Source: Gaiellales bacterium (GTDB lineage: Bacteria; Actinomycetota; Thermoleophilia; Gaiellales; JAICJC01). Taken from it: a stretch of DNA of 64,000 bases. The notes under the pieces were generated by a model, which was not told where the DNA came from, ran no database searches, and was given only the letters and a program-made list of their open reading frames with translations. Numbering within the stretch: position 1 is the first letter of the stretch; each line of letters begins with the position of its first letter. Positions 8,030 to 16,333 of the stretch are shown piece after piece. The translations under genes and the position numbers were made by a program. The stretch is from the NCBI GenBank assembly GCA_036273515.1, contig DASUHM010000007.1:54017-118016 (forward strand), written 5' to 3'.

Positions 8030-10377
8030 TGGCGACGACGGCCGAACACGCGAAGGGCATCGGCGTCGCGGCGCTGCGCAAGGAGGATCGCAAGTTCCTC
8101 ACCGGGCGCGGCCGCTTCGTCGATGACATCAAGCTGCCGGGGATGCTGCACATGGCGATCGTGCGCAGCCAGATGCCCCACGCCGACATCACCGGGATCG
8201 ACACGGCCGCCGCGGCCGCGATGCCCGGCGTCACCGCCGTCCTCACCGCCGACGACCTGGAGTTCGCCGCCGGCGTGCCGTGCGCGTCCAACCCGACGGG
8301 CGACATGGTGCATCCGGTGCGGTGGCCGCTGGCGAAGGGCCGCGTGCGTCACGTCGGCGAGCCGATCGCGGTCGTGCTCGCCGCCGACCGCTACGCCGCG
8401 CGCGACGCGGCCGACGCCATCGTGGTCGACTACGCGGAGCTGCCCGCGGTGACCGACGTCGATGCCGCCCTGGCCGACGGCGCGCAGAAGGTGCACGACG
8501 AGCTCGACTCGAACGTCGCGGTGATCCTGGCCCACAAGACCGACGGCATCGACGCCGCCTTCGCGAACGCCGCGGTCGTCGTCGAGCAGACGATCCGAAA
8601 CCAGCGGCTCATCCACGTGCCCATCGAGACCCGGGGCGTGGTCGCCGACTGGAACCCGGCCAACGACGACCTGGTGGTCCACAGCTCGACCCAGGTGCCG
8701 CACTTCCTGCGCACGTTCCTCGCGATCGTCTGTGGGGTCAGCGAGGCCAAGGTGCGCGCCATCGCCCCGGACGTCGGCGGCGGGTTCGGCGCCAAGCTGA
8801 ACGCCTACTCGGAGGAGTTCATCGCCGCCGCGGCGTCGCGCAAGCTGGGCACGCCGGTGAAGTGGATCGAGGAGCGCTCCGAGGCGATGCTCGCGACCTG
8901 CCACGGCCGCGCCCAGACGGCGCACGTGAAGCTCGCGGCCAACCGCGACGGCACGGTGGTCGGGATGCGGGTGCACTACGTGCAGGACTACGGCTCGTAC
9001 CTGCAGATGCTGACGCCGCTGATCTCGCAGCTGACGCTGCTGATGGCGCCCGGCGCCTACGCGATCCCCGAGATCGACGTCAAGGTGACCAACGTCTATA
9101 CGAACACGGTGCCGACCGATGCCCTGCGCGGCGCCGGCCGCCCCGAGGCCACCCACGCGATCGAGCGGATGATGGACATCCTGGCGGGCGAGCTCGGCAT
9201 GAGCCGCACCGAGGTGCGCAGGCGCAACTTCCCGACCGAGTTCCCGTTCACGACGGCCATCGGCCTCCAGTACGACTCGGGCGACTACACAAAGACGCTC
9301 GACAAGCTGCTCGAGCTCTCCGACGACAAGGCGACATTCGAGCGCCGGCGGGAGGAGGCCGCCGCCCGCGGCAAGCTGCTCGGCCGCGGCCTCTCGACCT
9401 GGGTCGAGGTGTGCGGGTTCGTCCCGTCCGACGTCGCCCGCCACGCGCTCGGGATCACGCCGGGCGGCTGGGAGAGCTCGACGGTGCGCATCCACCCGAC
9501 CGGCAAGGTGACGGTCATCACCGGCACCTCGCCGCACGGGCAGGGCCACGCGACGTCGTGGTCGCAGATCGTCGAGACCGAGCTCGGCATCCCGTTCGAC
9601 GACGTCGAGGTGATCCACGGCGACACCGCGTTCGCCCCCTACGGCCTCGGCACGTACGGCAGCCGCAGTCTCGCGGTGGGCGGCACGGCGGTGCACCTGG
9701 CCGCCGGCAAGGTGCGCGACAAGGCGAAGCTCGTCGCCGCTCAGATGCTCGAGGCGTCGCCCGACGACGTCGAGTTCGCCGATGGCGCCTTTGCGGTGAA
9801 GGGCAGCCCCGACAAGCGGGCCACCATCCAGGAGACGGCCTTCCGCGCGTGGCAGGCCTTCGACATGCCGGAGGGGGTGACGCCGGGGCTCGACGAGACG
9901 GTCTTCTGGGATCCACCGAACTGCGTGTTCCCGTTCGGCGCCCACGGCTGCGAGGTCGAGGTCGACCGCGACACCGGCAAGGTCGAGATCACCGGCTACA
10001 TCGCGGTCGACGACTGCGGCAACGTCATCAACCCGATGATCGTGGAGGGCCAGGTGCACGGCGGCGTCGTCCACGGCGTCGCCCAGGCGCTGTACGAGGG
10101 CGCCGAGTACGACTCGGGCGGCCAGCTCGTGACCGGCACGCTGGTCGACTACCTGATCCCGTCGGCCGCCGACGTGCCCCACATCGAGACGCACCGCACC
10201 GTCACACCGTCGCCCACGAACCCGCTCGGGGTGAAGGGCATCGGCGAGGCCGGCACGATCGCGGCGTCGCCTGCGGTGGTGAGCGCGGTCTGCAACGCCA
10301 TCGGCGCACGCGACCTCGACATGCCGCTGCACCCGCAGACGGTCTGGAACGCGATGCGGGAGGGAGGTGCGGCATGA
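8029..10377 (+). CDS. molybdenum hydroxylase large subunit (CoxL-like, not classical CO dehydrogenase)
   Basis: 782-aa aldehyde oxidase/xanthine dehydrogenase molybdopterin-binding subunit. GRGRFVDDI, PDVGGGFGAKL (molybdopterin contact), GHATSWSQI and GVKGIGEAGT with the C-terminal catalytic Glu are all present. The active-site loop that reads AYRCSFR in form I CO dehydrogenase and AYRGAGR in form II reads ALRGAGR here (residues 365-371), so the Cu-ligating Cys is absent and the Tyr is Leu. The substrate is therefore more likely an aldehyde, purine or other heterocycle than CO. ATG at 8029 overlaps the coxS stop; its TGA overlaps the next ATG. Confidence 0.92.
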   Translation: MATTAEHAKGIGVAALRKEDRKFLTGRGRFVDDIKLPGMLHMAIVRSQMPHADITGIDTAAAAAMPGVTAVLTADDLEFAAGVPCASNPTGDMVHPVRWPLAKGRVRHVGEPIAVVLAADRYAARDAADAIVVDYAELPAVTDVDAALADGAQKVHDELDSNVAVILAHKTDGIDAAFANAAVVVEQTIRNQRLIHVPIETRGVVADWNPANDDLVVHSSTQVPHFLRTFLAIVCGVSEAKVRAIAPDVGGGFGAKLNAYSEEFIAAAASRKLGTPVKWIEERSEAMLATCHGRAQTAHVKLAANRDGTVVGMRVHYVQDYGSYLQMLTPLISQLTLLMAPGAYAIPEIDVKVTNVYTNTVPTDALRGAGRPEATHAIERMMDILAGELGMSRTEVRRRNFPTEFPFTTAIGLQYDSGDYTKTLDKLLELSDDKATFERRREEAAARGKLLGRGLSTWVEVCGFVPSDVARHALGITPGGWESSTVRIHPTGKVTVITGTSPHGQGHATSWSQIVETELGIPFDDVEVIHGDTAFAPYGLGTYGSRSLAVGGTAVHLAAGKVRDKAKLVAAQMLEASPDDVEFADGAFAVKGSPDKRATIQETAFRAWQAFDMPEGVTPGLDETVFWDPPNCVFPFGAHGCEVEVDRDTGKVEITGYIAVDDCGNVINPMIVEGQVHGGVVHGVAQALYEGAEYDSGGQLVTGTLVDYLIPSAADVPHIETHRTVTPSPTNPLGVKGIGEAGTIAASPAVVSAVCNAIGARDLDMPLHPQTVWNAMREGGAA

Positions 10378-11192
10378 TCCCGCGCGCATTCGCATACGAG
10401 CGCCCCGAGAGCGTGGCCGACGCGGTCGGCCTCCTGCGCACGCACGGCGAGGGCGCCCGCATCCTGGCGGGCGGCCATTCGCTCCTGCCGATGATGAAGC
10501 TGCGCCTGGCGGCGCCGGACACGCTGATCGACATCGACGGCATCTCCAGCCTGCGCGGCGTGAGCGACGCCGGGTCGCACATCGAGATCGGCGCCCTGAC
10601 CCGGCACGTCGACGTGGCGCGCTCGGACCTCCTGCAACTGGCCTGCCCGGTCCTGGCCCAGGCGGCGGCGGGCATCGGCGACATGCAGGTGCGAAACCGC
10701 GGCACGATCGGCGGGTCGCTGGCCCAGGCCGATCCCCACGGCGATCTGCCGGCCGTGCTCGTCGCGCTCGAAGGCGAGGTCACGGCCGAGGGGCCGGACG
10801 GCACGCGGACGATCGCCGCGCGCGACCTGTTCGTCGGCTTCCTGACGACATCACTTCGTCCGGACGAGATCCTGACGAGCGTCCGGGTTCCCAAGGCACC
10901 GCACAGCGCCTACGTCAAGTTCAACCGGCGGTCGCAGGACTGGGCGCTCGTCGGCGTCGCGGCCGTGGTGGAGGGCGACTCCGCCAGGATCGCGCTCGTC
11001 GGCGTCGGCCCGGCGCCGGTGCGGGCCGAGGCGGCCGAGCGGGCGTTCTGGGGCGGCAACGCCGCCGAGGCCGCGGCGCAGGCGGCGGAGGGGCTCGACC
11101 CGCCCTCCGACGCGGCCGGATCGGCCGACTACCGCCGGCACCTGGCCCGCGTGCTCACCCGGCGCGCGCTCGAGGAGGCGACCGCGGAGTAG
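10374..11192 (+). CDS. coxM: molybdenum hydroxylase FAD subunit (CoxM-like)
   Basis: 272-aa FAD-binding subunit completing the three-subunit enzyme. FAD-contact motifs are AGGHSLLPMMK at about residues 32-42 and TIGGSLAQADPHGDLPA at about 110; the C-terminal CO-dehydrogenase flavoprotein domain begins near YVKFNRRSQDWALVGVAA. ATG at 10374 overlaps the coxL stop (ATGA), so the three genes are translationally coupled. Accessory genes for Mo-cofactor sulfuration (CoxD/F, XdhC) do not follow. The TAG stop doubles as the first bases of the -10 box of the next gene. Confidence 0.92.
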   Translation: MIPRAFAYERPESVADAVGLLRTHGEGARILAGGHSLLPMMKLRLAAPDTLIDIDGISSLRGVSDAGSHIEIGALTRHVDVARSDLLQLACPVLAQAAAGIGDMQVRNRGTIGGSLAQADPHGDLPAVLVALEGEVTAEGPDGTRTIAARDLFVGFLTTSLRPDEILTSVRVPKAPHSAYVKFNRRSQDWALVGVAAVVEGDSARIALVGVGPAPVRAEAAERAFWGGNAAEAAAQAAEGLDPPSDAAGSADYRRHLARVLTRRALEEATAE

Positions 11193-11202
11193 CGTCCGGG
11201 CG

Positions 11203-11859
11203 ATGACGAGGGAGATCCGGGCGGTCGTCTTCGACGTCGGCGAGACGCTGCTCGACGAGTCGCGCTCCTGGTCCGAGTGGGCCCGCTGGCTGGGCGTCTC
11301 CGACCTGACGCTCGCCGCCGTGCTCGGCGCGACCATCGCCCGCGGCCAGGATCACATCGAGGCGCTGCGCATCGTGCGGCCCGGCTTCGACCTGGCGGCG
11401 GAGCGGCGGGCGCGGGCCGAGGCCGGCCTGCCCGACGAGCTGCGCCCGGCCGACCTCTATCCCGACGCGCTGCCATGCATCGCCGCGCTGCGCGAGATGG
11501 GGCTCGTGGTCGGCGCCGCCGGGAACACGGGCGTCGAGGTGGAGCGGTTCCTGCGGGCGAGCTGCGGCGTCGAGCTGGTCGCCTCATCGGCCGGCCTGGG
11601 CGTCGCCAAGCCGGCGCCGGAGTTCTTCGCCGCCATCGCGGAGCTGGCCGGCGTCGAGCCGGGCCGGATCGCCTACGTCGGCGACCGGATCGACAACGAC
11701 GTGCGGCCGGCGCTGGCCGCGGGGATGGCGGCGGTGCACATCCGCCGGGGGCCGTGGGGGCACCTCCAAGCCGGGCTGCCCGAGACCGCGCAGGCCGACA
11801 TCCGGATCGACTCGCTGTCCGAGCTCCCGGGCCGGCTGGCGGCGCTCGCGGGCAGATGA
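11203..11859 (+). CDS. HAD-superfamily hydrolase
   Basis: 218-aa haloacid-dehalogenase-fold hydrolase. Motif I is VVFDVGETLLDE, with the nucleophilic Asp but Gly in place of the second acid/base Asp, as in some family members. Motif III Lys lies in GVAKPAPEFF and motif IV in AYVGDRIDNDV; an alpha-helical cap sits between residues 17 and 90. Likely a small-molecule phosphatase or dehalogenase; the substrate is not evident. TAGCGT at 11190-11195, 7 nt before the ATG and overlapping the coxM stop, suggests its own leaderless transcript. The stop codon lies inside the left arm of a long inverted repeat. Confidence 0.85.
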   Translation: MTREIRAVVFDVGETLLDESRSWSEWARWLGVSDLTLAAVLGATIARGQDHIEALRIVRPGFDLAAERRARAEAGLPDELRPADLYPDALPCIAALREMGLVVGAAGNTGVEVERFLRASCGVELVASSAGLGVAKPAPEFFAAIAELAGVEPGRIAYVGDRIDNDVRPALAAGMAAVHIRRGPWGHLQAGLPETAQADIRIDSLSELPGRLAALAGR

Positions 11860-11961
11860 TCGATTCCGCGCCCCTGTGTGGCCAGCCGCAGCCCATCAGC
11901 GGCCCGAACCCCCGCAAGCAGTCTGACGTCCAGGCGCGCGGGGGCGTGGAATCGATCATCT
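11854..11961. repeat. 108-bp element with 21-bp inverted terminal repeats
   Basis: Left arm 11854-11874 and right arm 11941-11961 are reverse complements at 20 of 21 positions (AGATGATCGATTCC then one mismatch then CGCCCC), separated by 66 bp. The HAD gene stop is in the left arm and the right arm ends on the T that starts the -10 box of the methyltransferase gene. No target duplication is visible. It could be a small non-autonomous element (MITE-like) or a strong hairpin RNA. Confidence 0.7.
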
Positions 11962-11972
11962 AGCCTCCGCCC

Positions 11973-12686
11973 GTGCGGCTGGACGACCGGGACTTCGTGC
12001 ACGGGCAGTACCGCTCGCCGGAGCGGCTCGAGACGCGCATCTCCGTCTGGCAGCCGGGGCCCGACGGCCGCACCCCGCAGGACGTTGCCCTGTCGCTGCT
12101 GGCCGCCGCGACGCCGGCGCGCCTGCTCGAGGTCGGCTGCGGCACCGGTGCGCTTGCCGCCCGCTGCGCCGCGGAGCTGGGCTGCGAGGTGATGGCGCTC
12201 GACGCCTCGGCCGAGATGGTGCGGGCCACCCGGGCGCGCGGCATCGACGCCGTGACCGGCGACGTCCAGGAGCTGCCCTTCCCCGACGGCGCCTTCGACT
12301 GCGCCGTCGCCGCCTGGATGCTCTACCACGTGCCCGACCTCGACCGGGGCGTGGCCGAGCTCGCCCGCGTGCTTCGCCGCGGCGGCCGGCTGGTGGCGAT
12401 CACGAACGGCCGCGAGTCGCTGGCCGAGCTCTACGACCTCACCGGCGGTGAGCGGCGCGACTCGACCTTCAGCAGCGAGAACGGCGCCGACGTGCTGGCG
12501 CGCCACTTCGCCCGCGTCGAGCGGCACGACGTCGAGGTGCGCGCGGTCTTCGCCGACCGGGCGGCCGCGGCCGCGTACCTGGAGTCGCTCGAGCGCACGG
12601 ACCTGGCCGCCCGTCTGCCCGGCGACATGGGCCGCCTGGTCGCCCGCGGGGCGCCGACGGTGTTCGCGGCCGACACGCGGGCCTGA
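11973..12686 (+). CDS. class I SAM-dependent methyltransferase
   Basis: 237-aa methyltransferase of the UbiE/type-11 group. SAM-binding motif I is LLEVGCGTGALA at about residues 50-61, motif II MALDASAEMV, motif III-like DVQELPFPDGAFDCAVAAWMLYHV, and motif post-III LRRGGRLVAITN. The C-terminal part is specific and gives no substrate clue. GTG at 11973 is preceded by TAGCCT with a 6-nt gap and no Shine-Dalgarno. The promoter abuts the 108-bp inverted-repeat element. Confidence 0.85.
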   Translation: MRLDDRDFVHGQYRSPERLETRISVWQPGPDGRTPQDVALSLLAAATPARLLEVGCGTGALAARCAAELGCEVMALDASAEMVRATRARGIDAVTGDVQELPFPDGAFDCAVAAWMLYHVPDLDRGVAELARVLRRGGRLVAITNGRESLAELYDLTGGERRDSTFSSENGADVLARHFARVERHDVEVRAVFADRAAAAAYLESLERTDLAARLPGDMGRLVARGAPTVFAADTRA

Positions 12687-12705
12687 CCTCCGGGGCAGAG
12701 CGCGG

Positions 12706-12735
12706 GCAATTGACATTCGCGGAGAACGCCAATTG
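12706..12735. promoter_or_regulatory. CAATTG dyad, copy 1
   Basis: CAATTG at 12707-12712 and again at 12730-12735, start-to-start 23 bp; flanking bases make a near-palindrome (CAATTGAC left, GCCAATTG right). A second dyad with identical spacing and the opposite arrangement lies at 42667. It stands 65 bp before the metallophosphoesterase gene and may be an operator. Confidence 0.4.
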
Positions 12736-12800
12736 GGAGAGAAGTCACCCGATCAACCGGGCCACGTTTTTCGCCCTCGCCGGTAGGCTCCCGTGCGCTT

Positions 12801-13574
12801 TTGCCCGACGAACGCATCCTTCTCGCGCAGCTCACCGACCTGCACATCGGGGCCGGGGTCGGTGACGCCGATCCGGCCCGCCGGGTGGAGCGGGTCGTGT
12901 CCGCGATCGCCGCGCTCGATCCGGCCCCCGACGCCGTGGTCGTCTCCGGTGACCTCACCCAGCTCGGCGAGCCGGCCCAGTACGCCCGGGTGCGCGAGCT
13001 GCTCGCGCCGCTTCGGATGCCCGTCCACGTGCTCCCCGGAAACCACGACGTCCGCGAGGCGCTGCGCGACGCGCTGCTCGCCGACGTCGACACCGGCCCC
13101 CGCGACTACCTCCAGTACGAGACCCGCGTCAAGGGGCTGCGGCTGCTCGTCTGCGACACGATCATCCCCGGCGAGGACGGCGGCCGCCTCTGCTCCAAGC
13201 GGATCGGCTGGCTCGAGGAGGCCCTCGCCGCCGACCGGACGACGCCGACCATCGTCGCGATGCACCACCCGCCCCTGCTCACCGGCATCGCCGAGATGGA
13301 CGCGATCGGGTTCGCGCCGGAGTCCCGCGCTCAGCTTGCCGCCCTGCTCGACGGGGCGCCGAACGTGCTGCGCGTGATCGCCGGGCACGTGCACCGGGCG
13401 ATGTACTCGATTTGCGGCGGGCGAACCGTCTTCAGCTGCCCGAGCGCCGACGTCGCGATCCGGCTCGACCTGCGCCCAGACGCCACGCTCGGGGTGCTCG
13501 ACGAGCCGCCGGCCTACGCGCTCCACCTGGTCACGAACGGCGAGCTCGTGACCCACGTCCAGCCGCTGCCCTGA
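12801..13574 (+). CDS. metallophosphoesterase (CpdA-like)
   Basis: 257-aa calcineurin-like phosphoesterase with every metal-site block of the family: QLTDLHIG, VVSGDLTQ, LPGNHDV, AMHHPP and AGHVHR. This set and the short length match class III cyclic nucleotide phosphodiesterases (CpdA/Rv0805-like), though other phosphoesters are possible. The TTG at 12801 is used because it gives the conserved N-terminus; TAGGCT lies 11 nt upstream. It is a single-gene unit ending at a perfect hairpin shared with the convergent exporter gene. Confidence 0.85.
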   Translation: MPDERILLAQLTDLHIGAGVGDADPARRVERVVSAIAALDPAPDAVVVSGDLTQLGEPAQYARVRELLAPLRMPVHVLPGNHDVREALRDALLADVDTGPRDYLQYETRVKGLRLLVCDTIIPGEDGGRLCSKRIGWLEEALAADRTTPTIVAMHHPPLLTGIAEMDAIGFAPESRAQLAALLDGAPNVLRVIAGHVHRAMYSICGGRTVFSCPSADVAIRLDLRPDATLGVLDEPPAYALHLVTNGELVTHVQPLP

Positions 13575-13583
13575 GCACGGCAA

Positions 13584-13612
13584 GGGCCGGCGCCCCGAAG
13601 GAACGCCGGCCC
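13584..13612. terminator. bidirectional hairpin terminator
   Basis: GGGCCGGCG (13584-13592) and CGCCGGCCC (13604-13612) pair perfectly around an 11-nt loop, between convergent genes ending at 13574 (+) and 13627 (-). Confidence 0.65.
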
Positions 13613-13626
13613 CCGCACGATTCCGA

Positions 13627-15048
13627 TCAGGCTGCGACGGGCTCCGCCTCGGCAGCCGGCTCGGCCACCTCTGACCGGGCACCGACGCGGCCCGGGAGGA
13701 GCATGGCCGCCACGACGCCCACGCCGACGACCGCGGCACCGACCCACAGCGCCGGCACGATGCCGTCGGTGAAGAGGTCGGGCGACCCGTAGCCGCCCTG
13801 GTGGGCGAAGATCGACGCCAGCACCGCGACCCCGAACACGCCGCCCAGCTCGCGGATTGCGTTGTTGGCGCCCGAGGCCTGGCCCGCCTCGACCAACCGC
13901 ACGGAGCTCATCACGACGGTCGCGACCGGGGCGAAGAACAGCCCCATGCCGATCCCCGCGAGCGCGAACGGGAGCACCATGTCGATGTAGGGCTGGGTCG
14001 GCGAGATCACGATCGCCATCCAGGCGAGGGCGATCGACTGGAGCGCCAGCCCGGCGACCAGGAACGGCTTGCCGCCCATCCGGTCGGTGAGCGCGCCCGC
14101 GATCGGCGCGACGATCATGGGCATGCCCGTCCAGGGCAGCGTCCGCACGCCGGCCTCGAGCGGCGAGTAGCCCTGCACGTTCTGCAGGTACTGGCTGAGC
14201 AGGAAGATCGACCCGAACATCCCGAAGAACATCAGCAGGGACGCGCCGTTCGCGGCCGAGAACGTCCGGTTGCGGAAGAAGCGCATCGGCAGCATCGGCT
14301 CGCGCGTCCGCAGCTCCCAGAGCACGAACGCGACCAGGAGCGACGCGCCGATGGCAAGCGACGCCACGATCTCCGGGCTCGTCCAGCCCTGCGAGTTCGC
14401 CCGCACCAGGCCCCAGACGACGCCGAAGGCGCCGGCGGTCACGATCGCCACGCCCGGCAGGTCGAGCCGCAGCGACGGGCCCCGGCTCTCGCGCAGCCGC
14501 GCCAGCCCCATGGGCAGGACGGCCAGGCCGAGCGGGACGTTGAGCCAGAAGATCCACTGCCAGGAGATGCCCTCGACGACGGCGCCGCCGACGAGCGGGC
14601 CGAGCGCGACTCCGAGGCCGCTGATGCCTCCCCACGCGCCCAGCGCCAGGCCGCGGCGCTCGCGCGGAACGGCCTCGGTCAGCAGCGTCAGGGTGAGCGG
14701 GGTGACGATCGCGCCGCCGACGCCCTGCAGAGCGCGGGCCGCGATCAGCGCGCCGATCGACGGTGCCAGCGCCGCCGCGGCGGAGCCGGCGGTGAAGATC
14801 GCCATCCCGATCAGGAACATGCGCTTGCGGCCGTACCGGTCACCGAGCGCAGCGCCCATCAGCAGCAGCACCGCGAAGGTGAGCGTGTAGGCGTTCACAG
14901 TCCACTCCAGGCCGGAGATGGACGCGTGCAGGTCGCGCTGGATCGTCGGAAGGGCCATCGTCACGACGAGGTTGTCGAGCGTCGTCATGAAGAGCGCGAG
15001 GCTCGTGATCACGAACGTCCAGAGCGTTCTGTTTCGGTCAGTTGTCAC
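13627..15048 (-). CDS. MFS drug exporter, 14-TM DHA2 (EmrB/QacA-like)
   Basis: 473-aa proton-linked multidrug exporter. TM1 is followed by the family signature LDNLVVTMALPTIQ (motif D1), loop 2-3 carries GDRYGRKRMF (motif A), and TM5 has GPLVGGAVVEGISWQWIFWLN (motif C). About 14 hydrophobic segments are visible. GTG at 15048 has GGAATGGAG a few nt upstream. It lies directly downstream of a TetR gene on the same strand but has its own promoter, whose sequence resembles the tetR promoter. A drug-inducible efflux pair is the simplest reading. Confidence 0.88.
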   Translation of the reverse strand: MTTDRNRTLWTFVITSLALFMTTLDNLVVTMALPTIQRDLHASISGLEWTVNAYTLTFAVLLLMGAALGDRYGRKRMFLIGMAIFTAGSAAAALAPSIGALIAARALQGVGGAIVTPLTLTLLTEAVPRERRGLALGAWGGISGLGVALGPLVGGAVVEGISWQWIFWLNVPLGLAVLPMGLARLRESRGPSLRLDLPGVAIVTAGAFGVVWGLVRANSQGWTSPEIVASLAIGASLLVAFVLWELRTREPMLPMRFFRNRTFSAANGASLLMFFGMFGSIFLLSQYLQNVQGYSPLEAGVRTLPWTGMPMIVAPIAGALTDRMGGKPFLVAGLALQSIALAWMAIVISPTQPYIDMVLPFALAGIGMGLFFAPVATVVMSSVRLVEAGQASGANNAIRELGGVFGVAVLASIFAHQGGYGSPDLFTDGIVPALWVGAAVVGVGVVAAMLLPGRVGARSEVAEPAAEAEPVAA

Positions 15049-15066
15049 TCTCCATTCCTTCCTTAG

Positions 15067-15095
15067 TAGTTAGTGCTTACGAAGTTCGCCGTCGA
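15067..15095 (-). promoter_or_regulatory. promoter/operator of the MFS exporter
   Basis: Reading leftward: TCGACG (15095-15090), 17 nt, TAACTA (15072-15067). Aligned with the tetR promoter at 15688-15716 the two match at about 19 of 28 positions including the spacer (GCGAA and TAACT blocks), which suggests one repressor binds both. Confidence 0.5.
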
Positions 15096-15104
15096 AAAAA
15101 AGGG

Positions 15105-15680
15105 TCAGCCGTCGACGATGCCGAGGTCGCCGAGGCACTCCGCCACCCAGGGGTCGCTGATCGCTCGGAGGTCCATCGCGGCGATCACGTTCAGGAGCAT
15201 GCCCTTGGAAAAGAACAGCCGCACCTCCTCCGGGGTCGCGCCCGACGTGCGCTCGACCCACTCCCACAGATCCCCGTACCGGCGCCGCACGACGGCGCGC
15301 ACCTCGGGGTCGGAGCAGTCCGCGTAGCTGTGCATCTGGCCGAGCAGGAGCGACCGGTCGCGGAGGAGCGGGCCGTATGCCTCGCCCATCGCCTGCAGCT
15401 TCGCCGCCGGCTCGGTCGCCGTCGCGGCCGCGAGCTCGAAATCGTGCCTGATGCGGTCGAACCCGCGCTCGACCGTCTCCAGATAGAGCGCCTTCTTCGT
15501 GCCGAAGAGGCGGAACACATACGGCTGGGTGATGCCGGCGCGGCGGGCGATGTCCTCGGTGGCCGTGCCGTGCAGGCCGCCGCGGGCGAACTCGATCATC
15601 GCGGCCTCGAGGATCGCCTCACGCCGTTCCGCCGCAGGCATCCTCGCCGATCGTCCGTCCGTCTTTCGCACCGTCGCCAT
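15105..15680 (-). CDS. TetR family repressor
   Basis: 191-aa one-component regulator. The N-terminal HTH runs from RREAILEAAMIEFARGG through GTATEDIARRAGITQPYVFRLF to FGTKKALYLETVERGF, a textbook TetR DNA-binding domain; the rest is an all-helical ligand domain. ATG at 15680 is preceded by a -35/-10 pair with the -10 only 7 nt from the start, so the mRNA is probably leaderless. The tetR promoter and the exporter promoter share sequence, so it likely represses both itself and the exporter until a drug-like ligand binds. Confidence 0.88.
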   Translation of the reverse strand: MATVRKTDGRSARMPAAERREAILEAAMIEFARGGLHGTATEDIARRAGITQPYVFRLFGTKKALYLETVERGFDRIRHDFELAAATATEPAAKLQAMGEAYGPLLRDRSLLLGQMHSYADCSDPEVRAVVRRRYGDLWEWVERTSGATPEEVRLFFSKGMLLNVIAAMDLRAISDPWVAECLGDLGIVDG

Positions 15681-15687
15681 GGTCAGG

Positions 15688-15716
15688 AAGTTAGCAGTCA
15701 CTATCTTCGCTGTCAA
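15688..15716 (-). promoter_or_regulatory. tetR promoter (leaderless)
   Basis: Reading leftward: TTGACA (15716-15711), 17-nt spacer, TAACTT (15693-15688), then 7 nt to the ATG at 15680. The -35 is a perfect consensus and overlaps the dedA stop codon (15713-15715). Confidence 0.7.
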
Positions 15717-16333
15717 GCGCGTACCCGCCGCCTGCGCACGACGACCGCGACGACGATCGCGGCCGCCAGCGCGATGCCCACGGCGAGCTGGGCCTGGTGC
15801 AGCGCGTCGACGAGCGCGCCGACGCTGCCGGCGAAGAGGTAGCCGAGGCCGGTGAAGGTGGCCGCCCAGAGCCCCGCACCGACCACGTCGGCGGCGACGA
15901 ACCGGGTCGTCGGCATCCCCGAGGCGCCCGCCGTGAACGGCCCCATCGCCCGCACCACGCCGATGAACCGGCCGACGACGATCGCCTTCGCGCCGTGGCG
16001 GGCGAAGAACCGCTCGACCTGCTCCAGCCGTGCCGGCGTCGCGCCCACCCGGCCGCCGTGGCGGTCGAGGAACGGCCGCCCCAGGCTGCGGCCGAGCAGG
16101 AAGCCGCAGCCGTCGCCGGCGACCGCCGCCGCCCAGACGACGACCAGCAGGAGGGGCAGCTGCATCTGCCCCCGGCCCGCCAGGACGCCGCCCAGGACGA
16201 CGGCCAGCTCGCCCGGCGCGATCAGGCCGACGAACGCGCTCGTCTCGAGGAACGCGAGCACGCCGACGACGGCATACGACCACGGCCCCAGGCCGTTGCC
16301 GAGGCTGTCGAGCAGGGCCTCCGCCGAGGTCAT
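15713..16333 (-). CDS. DedA/VTT family membrane protein
   Basis: 206-aa polytopic membrane protein of the DedA family, implicated in lipid scrambling/undecaprenyl-phosphate handling and membrane homeostasis. Family marks are FLETSAFVGLIAPGELAVVL early and FFARHGAKAIVVGRFIGVVRAMGPFTAGASGMP, which holds the conserved F/RxxR..G..R region. Starts with ATGA overlap on the preceding baeRF gene. It is the third gene of the terC-baeRF-dedA unit and so sits under the Mn2+ riboswitch. Its last codon overlaps the -35 box of tetR. Confidence 0.9.
   Translation of the reverse strand: MTSAEALLDSLGNGLGPWSYAVVGVLAFLETSAFVGLIAPGELAVVLGGVLAGRGQMQLPLLLVVVWAAAVAGDGCGFLLGRSLGRPFLDRHGGRVGATPARLEQVERFFARHGAKAIVVGRFIGVVRAMGPFTAGASGMPTTRFVAADVVGAGLWAATFTGLGYLFAGSVGALVDALHQAQLAVGIALAAAIVVAVVVRRRRVRA

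Noticed and set aside
8029..10377. True aerobic CO dehydrogenase
   Set aside because: The AYxCSFR loop with the Cu-binding Cys is absent.
7978..10395. Long open frame antisense to coxL (about 800 codons)
   Set aside because: It is rich in Arg, Gly, His and Val with no domain, and mirrors the GC3 bias of coxL. Such antisense frames are expected at this GC and occur opposite most long genes here.
11854..11961. Integron attC site
   Set aside because: The ends lack the GTTRRRY/RYYYAAC boxes, and no integrase or cassette array is near.
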